DNA from: Vibrio fluminensis
Lineage (GTDB): Bacteria > Pseudomonadota > Gammaproteobacteria > Enterobacterales > Vibrionaceae
Direction: 5' to 3'
Length of the DNA: 64,000 bases
Assembly (NCBI RefSeq): GCF_015278125.1
Contig: NZ_JADILO010000012.1
Span: forward strand, 1 to 64,000
This document shows, piece after piece, positions 57,034 through 64,000 of the stretch. The stretch's first letter is position 1, and every line of letters begins with the position of its first letter. The notes beneath the pieces are model-generated. The model was not told where the DNA came from. It did not search any database and was given only the letters and a program-made list of their open reading frames with translations. A program made the translations under genes and the position numbers.

Positions 57034-58158
57034 ATGAACTTTTCACTTGAACAATATTTAGCAGAGTTACGTCCATTGATTGACGTGGATTGCGGCACTT
57101 ACACGCTAGAAGGCATTGAGTTTATCGCTAGCCAGTTTGAAGCGAAATTTGCTGAGATGTCTGGTTGGAGCGTGAAACGCATCGATTGTGGCAAAGCGGG
57201 TGTCGGTCTAGAGATCCGCAATCAACCAGAAGCAGAGATGATTGATGTGATGCTTATTGGTCACATGGATACTGTTTTCCCAGTAGGCACAGCGGCTGCA
57301 CGCCCGATGACGACGGATGCTGATAAAGCATACGGTCCTGGCGTATCAGATATGAAATCTGGTCTGCTAAACGTGGTTTACGCGATGCGTAACCTAGACC
57401 AAGCAGTATTGGATAAGCTATCTATCTGCATCTGTATGAACCCTGATGAAGAAACTGGTTCTACTGATTCCGTTGAGTGGCTGCAATCTGTGGCGAAAAA
57501 TGCGCGCAACGTATTGGTTGCTGAAGCGGCTCGCGCTGACGGTAGCCTTGTGAAAGCACGTAAAGGTCTAGCAGGTTACAAGCTAACCTTTAGTGGCAAA
57601 GCGGCACACGCAGGTAACGATCCGCAAGCAGGTCGCAGTGCAATTACTGAGATGGCAAACTGGATCTTAGCCATTAATGCGATGACTAACTTCGAGTCAG
57701 GCACGACACTTAACGTTGGCGTTGTGAACGGCGGTACAGGGGTGAATATCGTTCCTGACCACGCGACAGCATTAGTGGATGTACGCTTCTGGAGCAACGA
57801 CGAGTATGCGGATGTGGACGCTAAGCTAAAAGCGATGCTTGAAACGCCGTTTGTTGATGGTGTGACGATTACGCTAGAGCGTGAAACATACAAGCCTTCA
57901 ATGGTTGCAACTGATAAAACTCATGCGCTAATGGCGCTGGTGGAAGAGTCTGCGCAAGAGCTTGATATCGCTATCGGCTGGCAAGAAGTCGGTGGTGGTT
58001 CAGATGCAAACAACACCGCAATTCTTGGTGTTCCAACTCTAGACGGTTTTGGTCCGATTGGCGCTGGTTTCCACAGTGACCTTGAATACTTGCAGTTAGA
58101 TTCAATTGAGCCACGTATCCGTATGCTGATGCGTGTGCTTGAGAAAATCGCCGCTTAA
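57034..58158 (+). CDS. M20 family metallopeptidase
   Basis: A 374-aa zinc peptidase of the ArgE/DapE/carboxypeptidase G2 family. Metal and catalytic residues: LIGHMDTV, GPGVSDMKSG, DEETGSTDS, EAARADGSLV, and HSDLEYL near the C-terminus. Shares the operon with YjiHG; in E. coli the partner gene is the isoaspartyl dipeptidase iadA, so this gene may be its functional replacement, cleaving an imported dipeptide. Inferred only. TAAGGTG serves as ribosome site; GTG 57028 and ATG 57031 are alternative starts. Confidence 0.85.
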   Translation: MNFSLEQYLAELRPLIDVDCGTYTLEGIEFIASQFEAKFAEMSGWSVKRIDCGKAGVGLEIRNQPEAEMIDVMLIGHMDTVFPVGTAAARPMTTDADKAYGPGVSDMKSGLLNVVYAMRNLDQAVLDKLSICICMNPDEETGSTDSVEWLQSVAKNARNVLVAEAARADGSLVKARKGLAGYKLTFSGKAAHAGNDPQAGRSAITEMANWILAINAMTNFESGTTLNVGVVNGGTGVNIVPDHATALVDVRFWSNDEYADVDAKLKAMLETPFVDGVTITLERETYKPSMVATDKTHALMALVEESAQELDIAIGWQEVGGGSDANNTAILGVPTLDGFGPIGAGFHSDLEYLQLDSIEPRIRMLMRVLEKIAA

Positions 58159-58194
58159 TAAGCTCAAAAATTTAGTCAAAGTTCCCCTAATATC

Positions 58195-58226
58195 AATCCC
58201 CAAGCTTCGGTTTGGGGATTTTTTTA
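58195..58226 (+). terminator. Terminator of the YjiHG-peptidase operon
   Basis: Stem AATCCCCAAGC/GTTTGGGGATT with TTCG loop and TTTTTTT. Confidence 0.92.
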
Positions 58227-58384
58227 TGGTTTGGCTTAATCTACAGATATTTTAATCAATACTAAACATGGTTATGGAACGACGTGTCGCATTATTTGGA
58301 ATGATAAATAGTTTGCTCTAAATCCTGCCTGTATAATCTTTAATTGCATGAATTTTCAGGCTTTTTATTATTGTGGTTGAGTTA

Positions 58385-60454
58385 ATGAAATCAAAAATAA
58401 AAACTTTGTGGCTACTTCTAGTAATGGCGATAATTGGCTTCTTAATTGTTATTTGGATTGATAAGAGTGACATTGACTCTTCTGCACCAAGTCAGGCATT
58501 ACCAGCATCTCTTGAGCGTTATGCCACACAATTGCTCAAGCACCGTGCGACCGAACCAATACCAGAATTACCCGATTACCTATCTGAAAGCGACCTGCAT
58601 CAATGGTTTAAAGTGGGCAACTCCACAGAACAGTTTTTTAGTAGTTGGATGTTGGCCAATGAAGCAATACGGAGCGGGCAATTCATAGATGCCGAGCGAC
58701 ATGCTGAAACCAGTATTAGTTTGTTAGTTGATGATACACCTATAGAACTGCGAGCAAAGGTATTCTTTGATCTAAGTCTTGCTCAGATTAAGTTAAATAA
58801 GCTCAATGATTCTGCTAAAAGTTTTCAACAGGTCTCGAGCTTGTTCGACGGCTACAACGGCCCGCACAACGAAGTCTTTCTTACCTATTTCATGAAACGA
58901 GCGTTTGAACTATCACATCAAAAGAGCTCGAGTGGTGAACTGGTTGGTTACTGGGAGGATATCAAGCGTAAAGCGACAGCAATGCAATATAAAAGAGTGG
59001 ATGACGTTTATTATTATCTAGGGACTGCTTATTGGAATGATAGTCAATTCGTTAAAGGAGTGAACCTAAAAATCGAGGCGATTGAGATTAGCTTGGCTCG
59101 AAAAGATTATGAGCAAGTGCAGTTTATGCTTACTGATGTGGGTATAGATTACTTGTATAACGGTAATTACCATGAGGCCATTGAGCAGTTTAATAAAGCG
59201 ATTGAATTTAATAGAGATATTGGTTCTAACAATCCTGAGCGATTGCATTACATTCTAGTTAAGCTTTATTCGGCATATACAGAAGTCAATGATTTAGCTG
59301 AAGCAGAAAAAACGCTAGTAGCTGCTCAGGAGCAGTTGGCTCAGATGTCGCTACCAGAAGGTAAGGAGCACTACCAAACATACTTTTATGCTATGCAAGC
59401 AGATTTGAAACGCCGTTTAGGGGATGCTAAAGAAGCTTTACGGTTGATAAAAATAGCTAAACAGCGTCATGAGGGAGAGTTTCATGCACGAGTTTATCAG
59501 TTTGACGTTACTCTAGATACGATCATGGGAGATATCTACTATCTTAGGAGAGAATTAGACAAAGCTGTTGAATATCACAAGCAAGCAGAGAACAAAATAA
59601 TCGAGCGGGATCTGTATTATTTGGAAACCGGTATCAATCGCAAGTTGTATCTAGACTACCTAGCACTAAATGAATTAACGCTTGCGCTCCGTCATTTAGA
59701 AGCAGAGAACCGCTTACAGGTGAACTGGCGATTGAATGAAAACAGGCAGTATTCGCAATATATTTATAGTCAATTTGAAACCAAAGAAAAAGAAGCTCGT
59801 ATAGCTGCTCTTGAACACAGCAAAGAAGAATCAAAATGGATGTTTATGTTTTTAATGGTTGTTTTGCTTAGCCTAGTGCTATTCACTGTGATGCTAAAAT
59901 CCAAGAATAACAAAATTGTGCAGTTGAATGGCTTGCTAACAACACTGAGTAATACCGATGGTTTAACAGGGATATTCAACCGGCGAGCGATTGATGAGTA
60001 TCTTCCGGTCTGGAACTCATACCCTTCATTATGTTTTAAACGCGCCATCTTTATGATTGATATAGATTACTTTAAGAACTATAACGATCAGTATGGTCAT
60101 GCGGCTGGTGATGTTGTGTTGCAATTGGTGGCTAAGACACTTAAAGAACAATGTGGAGAAAGTGAGTTCGTGGCTAGATATGGTGGTGAAGAGTTTGTTG
60201 TGGTGTTGAGTGATATTGATAGAGAGGCTGCTTTGGGGCTGGCTAACCGTATCCATGAGGCGGTGGAAAAGCTCAATATTCTACATAGCAAATCCTCAGT
60301 TAGCGATAAACTAACGTTGAGCTTGGGCCTTTTAACTTGTGATTCTAATATCGAATCTGACATCAATACGATGATGAAAGAAGCAGATAGAGCATTGTAT
60401 CAAGCTAAATCTAAAGGACGGAATCAAAGCTGCTATATCAACTACTGTGCATAG
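58385..60454 (+). CDS. TPR-sensor diguanylate cyclase
   Basis: A 689-aa protein. N-terminal TM helix (about 8-26), a periplasmic TPR-like superhelix (about 70-470) followed by a second TM (about 484-504, WMFMFLMVVLLSLVLFTVML), then a cytoplasmic GGDEF domain (about 520-685) with DIDYFKNYNDQYGH and intact YGGEEF (about 600). Makes c-di-GMP in response to something bound by the TPRs. ATG 58385 chosen over GTG 58373. Own promoter region. Confidence 0.88.
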   Translation: MKSKIKTLWLLLVMAIIGFLIVIWIDKSDIDSSAPSQALPASLERYATQLLKHRATEPIPELPDYLSESDLHQWFKVGNSTEQFFSSWMLANEAIRSGQFIDAERHAETSISLLVDDTPIELRAKVFFDLSLAQIKLNKLNDSAKSFQQVSSLFDGYNGPHNEVFLTYFMKRAFELSHQKSSSGELVGYWEDIKRKATAMQYKRVDDVYYYLGTAYWNDSQFVKGVNLKIEAIEISLARKDYEQVQFMLTDVGIDYLYNGNYHEAIEQFNKAIEFNRDIGSNNPERLHYILVKLYSAYTEVNDLAEAEKTLVAAQEQLAQMSLPEGKEHYQTYFYAMQADLKRRLGDAKEALRLIKIAKQRHEGEFHARVYQFDVTLDTIMGDIYYLRRELDKAVEYHKQAENKIIERDLYYLETGINRKLYLDYLALNELTLALRHLEAENRLQVNWRLNENRQYSQYIYSQFETKEKEARIAALEHSKEESKWMFMFLMVVLLSLVLFTVMLKSKNNKIVQLNGLLTTLSNTDGLTGIFNRRAIDEYLPVWNSYPSLCFKRAIFMIDIDYFKNYNDQYGHAAGDVVLQLVAKTLKEQCGESEFVARYGGEEFVVVLSDIDREAALGLANRIHEAVEKLNILHSKSSVSDKLTLSLGLLTCDSNIESDINTMMKEADRALYQAKSKGRNQSCYINYCA

Positions 60455-60530
60455 TAAATGCCTTTTGTTATTGATCGTTCAAAGATGGCATTAATCTTAG
60501 GTTCATCTTGACTCATCTATGCTTAAACAC

Positions 60531-60798
60531 ATATACCCAAGTGACTTCAAGATGCAGGATTCAGAGCGTTGTCATTGATTTAAGTTCCAGGAAAACGATG
60601 CAGCGAAATAGTGAACTATTTCCAAGTCGTTTGACACCGAAATTGAAGCATTGACACGCTCCCGAAGGGCGAGTTGCCTTGGCTCGCACACTTCGTTAAC
60701 GATTTTTGATTTAGAACCACTAGATCTTCAATTCGTTGCCTTGTCTGCAAACCAAGGCATTCTCGCTGAACCAAGCACCTTGAGGTTACTTGGGTATA
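60531..60798. mobile_element. MITE-like repeat, 268 bp
   Basis: Terminal inverted repeats of about 23 bp (TATACCCAAGTGACTTCAAG at the left and its near-complement at the right, three mismatches). No ORF inside. From memory, similar sequences recur widely in Vibrio genomes. Possible TA target duplication at the ends is ambiguous. It separates the GGDEF gene and the YkvA gene. Confidence 0.8.
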
Positions 60799-60834
60799 AA
60801 TAGAACTCGAAGTAGATAGAGTGAGGAGGAACAG

Positions 60835-61230
60835 ATGACCTCATTAACTAATGACAATGTGGCTTTAGAGCTTGAGCAAGGTGTGGCTTTGCAGCTAGAG
60901 CAATCACAAGCCCCAGCGCCAGATGAGAAAACCTTTTGGCATAAAATGAAGAAATCCGCCAAGCGTGCAGGTGAAGAGCTTGCGGTGATGGGGATTAAAT
61001 CTTGGTTAGCAGTGGCTGACTCGAACACTTCAGTGCGCCATAAAGCGGTGCTAGGCGGCGCGCTCGCTTATTTTGTGTTACCAACGGATATGGTGCCGGA
61101 TGTGATGGCAGGTGTTGGCTTTACTGACGACATGGCAGCCTTAACACTGGCAGCAAACTCAGTGGGGAGTGCAATTACGGATGAGCACGAAGCGCAAGCA
61201 CGTGATAAATGGCACTCAATGACCGAATAG
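60835..61230 (+). CDS. YkvA-family (DUF1232) protein
   Basis: A 131-aa protein with the family core GGALAYFVLPTDMVPDVMAGVG then FTDDMAALTLA (about 79-111), one hydrophobic segment. Function unknown. GAGGAGG precedes ATG 60835, 37 bp past the MITE, so the repeat may carry or disturb its promoter. Confidence 0.85.
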   Translation: MTSLTNDNVALELEQGVALQLEQSQAPAPDEKTFWHKMKKSAKRAGEELAVMGIKSWLAVADSNTSVRHKAVLGGALAYFVLPTDMVPDVMAGVGFTDDMAALTLAANSVGSAITDEHEAQARDKWHSMTE

Positions 61231-61250
61231 ATAACACTTTCAAATTTCAT

Positions 61251-61279
61251 AAAAAATCCACCGCATACGGTGGATTTTT
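61251..61279. terminator. Bidirectional terminator
   Basis: Stem AAAAATCCACC/GGTGGATTTTT with GCATAC loop, between convergent genes. Confidence 0.9.
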
Positions 61280-61305
61280 ACACTGTAAAGTGGTGCAACA
61301 AAGCG

Positions 61306-62610
61306 TTACGCTACGGTACGTTTAAGATGCACTTCTTCTTCTGCTTCACCGGCTTGAGGGTCATTAAAACGAGCCTCATCCAATGCGCCTTCCGATTTCG
61401 CGACAATAATAGTCACTGCGCTATCACCGGTGATATTTACCGCAGTGCGAATCATATCCAGCAGGCGGTCAACACCCATAATCAGAGCAATACCTTCTAG
61501 TGGTAGACCAACTTGGTTCAATACCATCGCTAACATCACCAAACCAACGCCAGGGACACCTGCAGTACCAATAGACGCCAGTGTTGCTGTCATGATCACC
61601 ATTAGGTAATCCATCATGGTCAGATCAATATTGAACGCTTGAGCGATGAAGGCAGTAGCAACACCTTGCATGATCGCTGTGCCATCCATGTTTACAGTCG
61701 CACCTAATGGAATGGTGAACGAGGAAACGCGGTTCTCAACGCCCATCCGGTGCTTTGCTGTTTCCATTGTGACTGGAATGGTGGCGTTTGATGACGCCGT
61801 TGAAAAGGCAAACATGATCGCATCTTCCATCTTACGTAGGAAGGTAATCGGGCTAAGACCGGTAAAGCCTTTTAGCATCACACTGTAAGTCACGAGACCA
61901 TGTAGCAATAGCGTACCTGCGAGTACTAAGAAGTATTCTGCTAGGTTGATGATGGCACCTAAACCAATATCGGTGAACAGTTTTGCCATTAGGAAGAACA
62001 CACCAAAAGGTGCCAAGTTCATCAAGATAGCCACAAGTTTCATGATCACTTCATTCAGATCTGAGAAGAAATCAGCGATGCGTTCACCCGGCTTACCTGC
62101 TGCACTGATGGCAATACCAAACAGTACCGCAAACACAATTACTTGCAGGGTCTTACCTTCAGCCATTGCGCTGATAGGGTTGGTTGGGAACATATCGATG
62201 ATCACTTGACCAAGCGATGGTGCTTGCGCTGATTGGAATGTGCTAGCTGCGGTCAGATCTGCACCTGCTCCTGGTTGGAATAGTGTACCCATCGTTAGCG
62301 CTAAGGTAATCGCGATAGCAGTGGTGGCGATATAGAAAGCGAGGGTTTTACCACCCATGCGACCAAGGGTTGAAAGGTCTTTAAGAGAGCTGGTGCCACA
62401 CACCAAAGAGACAAAGACTAGCGGTACAACTAGCATCTTCAAGCTAGCGACAAAAATCTGTCCACCAACTTCAAACAGTCCATTTACTACATACTCGTCG
62501 ACAAATCCGCTGTCAGCAAACAGGGCTCGAATGGCAAAGCCCGTCAAGATACCCGCTACCATGCCTAAAATTACGCGGCCGGTGAGCGACATCGGTTTCT
62601 TGGTATTCAT
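61306..62610 (-). CDS. Dicarboxylate/amino-acid:cation symporter (DAACS)
   Basis: A 434-aa sodium- or proton-coupled symporter of the GltP/DctA family. Family motifs: SSNATIPVTMETA (about 275-287), and TVNMDGTAIMQ (about 305-315). It could carry glutamate, aspartate or C4-dicarboxylates. AAGGAG lies before ATG 62610; an upstream GTG is unlikely. A CRP site is about 105 bp upstream. Confidence 0.93.
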   Translation of the reverse strand: MNTKKPMSLTGRVILGMVAGILTGFAIRALFADSGFVDEYVVNGLFEVGGQIFVASLKMLVVPLVFVSLVCGTSSLKDLSTLGRMGGKTLAFYIATTAIAITLALTMGTLFQPGAGADLTAASTFQSAQAPSLGQVIIDMFPTNPISAMAEGKTLQVIVFAVLFGIAISAAGKPGERIADFFSDLNEVIMKLVAILMNLAPFGVFFLMAKLFTDIGLGAIINLAEYFLVLAGTLLLHGLVTYSVMLKGFTGLSPITFLRKMEDAIMFAFSTASSNATIPVTMETAKHRMGVENRVSSFTIPLGATVNMDGTAIMQGVATAFIAQAFNIDLTMMDYLMVIMTATLASIGTAGVPGVGLVMLAMVLNQVGLPLEGIALIMGVDRLLDMIRTAVNITGDSAVTIIVAKSEGALDEARFNDPQAGEAEEEVHLKRTVA

Positions 62611-62713
62611 TTTGAACACTCCTTATAGTTTTACCCCTCCAATGGGGAGGTGCAGGAGGTTAGCAGTGGAAAGAGTAAAATAAGAAGGAAAAAGGTTTCT
62701 TTGTGGTTATAGA

Positions 62714-62729
62714 TGTGATCGCAATCACT
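62714..62729. promoter_or_regulatory. CRP-like site upstream of the symporter
   Basis: TGTGA-TCGCAA-TCACT, nine of ten conserved positions of TGTGA-N6-TCACA. Consistent with cAMP-CRP control of the symporter gene. Confidence 0.65.
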
Positions 62730-62850
62730 AAATAAATGTGATTTATTTCATATTTAATGTGTATATTTTGCTTCTTATCATCATTAAATGGTGACTTTAC
62801 GCACAATGCGTATTGGTCGTTATGACGGAATTTCGGATAAAATTAACTAA

Positions 62851-62917
62851 AGTTGGTTTAATTTCGTTGAAAGTTGGCAATTTTGGTCGAAATTTGGCGA
62901 AGTTTGGTTTGTGTTGG
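62851..62917. repeat. Helically phased TTGG repeats
   Basis: TTGG-containing motifs end at 62856, 62877, 62886, 62897, 62907 and 62917: spacings 21, 9, 11, 10, 10 bp. The phase matches one helical turn, suggesting protein binding on one face or DNA curvature. A related pair lies at 188-209. Confidence 0.6.
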
Positions 62918-63022
62918 TTAAAAGTGCTCACACCCTGACCTCAAGGGAGCGATGATTAGTCATAGGTATCACAGCACTAAGCCGTTACAATGTAATTTGT
63001 TTAGATTTGAGAGAAGTCATTG

Positions 63023-63481
63023 ATGAAGATTTGGGTTGATGCGGATGCTTGTCCGGTTGTTATTCGCGACATTCTATACAGAGCGGCGCAACGTACCGGT
63101 GTAGAGGTGACATTAGTTGCCAACCAGTTTATCCGTACACCAGCAACAACTAACATCACTATGCTGCAAGTAGAAGCAGGTTTTGATGTGGCAGACAACG
63201 AGATTGTGAAGCGTTCACAAGCAGGCGATCTGGTGATTACCAGTGATATTCCACTCGCTGATGAAGTGATTACCAAAGGTGGGCATGCACTAAGCTCCCG
63301 CGGTGAACTGTTTACCAAAGAGAACATTAAGTCGCGTCTCAACATTCGCGATTTTATGGAAACGATGCGCAGTAGCGGTATTCAAACCGGAGGTCCAGCA
63401 CCTCTAAACCAAGCCGACCGTCAGCAGTTTGCTAACCAACTTGATAAGTGGTTAGTACAATGGCAACGCGCGCAAAAGTAA
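63023..63481 (+). CDS. YaiI/YqxD family protein (DUF188)
   Basis: A 152-aa protein of the YaiI family, PIN-like fold: [14 protein letters not shown] (about 3-16), [12 protein letters not shown] (about 73-84). Family is conserved but poorly characterised. ATG 63023 preferred to the TTG just before it. Stands alone. Confidence 0.9.
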   Translation: MKIWVDADACPVVIRDILYRAAQRTGVEVTLVANQFIRTPATTNITMLQVEAGFDVADNEIVKRSQAGDLVITSDIPLADEVITKGGHALSSRGELFTKENIKSRLNIRDFMETMRSSGIQTGGPAPLNQADRQQFANQLDKWLVQWQRAQK

Positions 63482-63715
63482 TCTGATTTTTCCGGCTGTC
63501 AGCACAGTTTTTGTTCAGAGTTGACTGTTTTGATAGCCGTTGCCCTCCATCCTATTTACCCTGTAATTGCCACACTTGATGATACTGCTATGCCAAGAGA
63601 TACCTTGCCTGTCATAGCCTATAAGTAACCATAAGTGATTTGGTCATAACGAAAAACAACTAATAACTAATAAGCAATGTGGCGATCTTTTATTTGCGAT
63701 TCCTAGGAGAACGAC

Positions 63716-64000
63716 ATGGAAAACAAATGGGAAGACTTTGCCAAGAACTTTGAACAGAGTAATAACTATGTGGTTGGTATAGATGATATTAACCGCGTGA
63801 AGCAACGCTTGGCGCGACACCGTGAGCTTGGTGATGTGCTTGAGTTGGGCTGTGGTAACGGCACCTATACGTCGAGCTTATTAGCGTCAGCCAAAAGAGT
63901 GGTTGCCACGGATGTGTCACAGCCAATGCTGGAGGTGACCAAAATTCGCTTTGAACAAGAGCCTAAAGTCGTAGTTGAGCCAGCCGATTGTTTTGCTCTC
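63716..64000 (+). CDS. SAM-dependent methyltransferase, N-terminal part
   Basis: Cut by the window end after 95 codons. AGGAGA precedes ATG 63716. VLELGCGNGTYTSSLL (about 42-57) is the SAM-binding motif I of class I methyltransferases; VVATDVSQPML follows. The substrate is not evident. The gene continues beyond base 64000. Confidence 0.85.
   Translation, partial: MENKWEDFAKNFEQSNNYVVGIDDINRVKQRLARHRELGDVLELGCGNGTYTSSLLASAKRVVATDVSQPMLEVTKIRFEQEPKVVVEPADCFAL

Larger units (their letters stand above)
62611..63022. promoter_or_regulatory. Intergenic region between symporter and YaiI
   Basis: 412 bp between divergent genes, no ORF. It has the CRP site at 62714-62729 and the phased TTGG repeats at 62851-62917, both listed separately. 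Confidence 0.6.

Overview
The window looks like a piece of a Vibrio genome, probably the smaller chromosome. The gene set fits: a second peptide deformylase, class I HMG-CoA reductase, malT-malP-malQ-glgB, speA-speB, NhaD, a ChiD-like chitinase, and several c-di-GMP enzymes. Vibrio-type Rho-independent hairpins and a Vibrio-style 268-bp MITE-like repeat add to this. Assignment to genus rests on gene content and protein resemblance judged by eye; no search was run. No rRNA, tRNA, CRISPR array, prophage or intact insertion sequence was seen.

Regions. (1) 1-6.3 kb: the 3' end of a group II intron (domains V and VI), then a SYLF-domain secreted protein, an unrecognised 295-aa protein, def, a periplasmic 5'-nucleotidase, and an unusual two-zinc-ribbon protein resembling a transposase. 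(2) 6.3-12.6 kb: a six-gene ABC importer/phosphatase operon (binding protein, two permeases, ATPase, alkaline-phosphatase-superfamily hydrolase, HAD phosphatase), divergent from a GntR/UTRA regulator. The shared intergenic region carries five 7-bp units at 11-bp spacing that resemble a Pho-box array. (3) 12.8-23.3 kb: HMG-CoA reductase, small membrane and lipoproteins, chitinase, a TPR membrane protein, a GGDEF-EAL protein, nitroreductase, GNAT. (4) 23.4-33.9 kb: maltodextrin/glycogen block, malT divergent from malP-malQ-glgB, with two CRP-like sites between. (5) 34-48.4 kb: MAPEG, acyltransferase-3, TetR with a hydrolase, SLC13 symporter, Rid protein, speAB, maoP/hdfR, azoreductase, pflB. (6) 49-53.7 kb: methylation-repair pair ada-alkA/ogt preceded by a 13-copy heptanucleotide repeat, a 57-aa four-cysteine ORF, a CYTH adenylate cyclase and a DEAD-box helicase. 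(7) 53.8-64 kb: NhaD, a YjiH-YjiG-M20 peptidase operon, a TPR-GGDEF protein, the MITE, a YkvA protein, a dicarboxylate/amino-acid symporter, YaiI, and a methyltransferase cut by the window end.

Working together: malPQ and glgB handle maltodextrin and glycogen under MalT and probably CRP. SpeA and SpeB make putrescine from arginine via agmatine. Ada-AlkA and Ogt repair alkylated DNA. The region 2 operon probably imports an organophosphorus compound and dephosphorylates it during phosphate limitation. The signals most worth a second look are that Pho-like array, the heptanucleotide repeat abutting the ada-alkA start, the helically phased TTGG repeats near both window ends, the domesticated-transposase-like protein, and two small ORFs.
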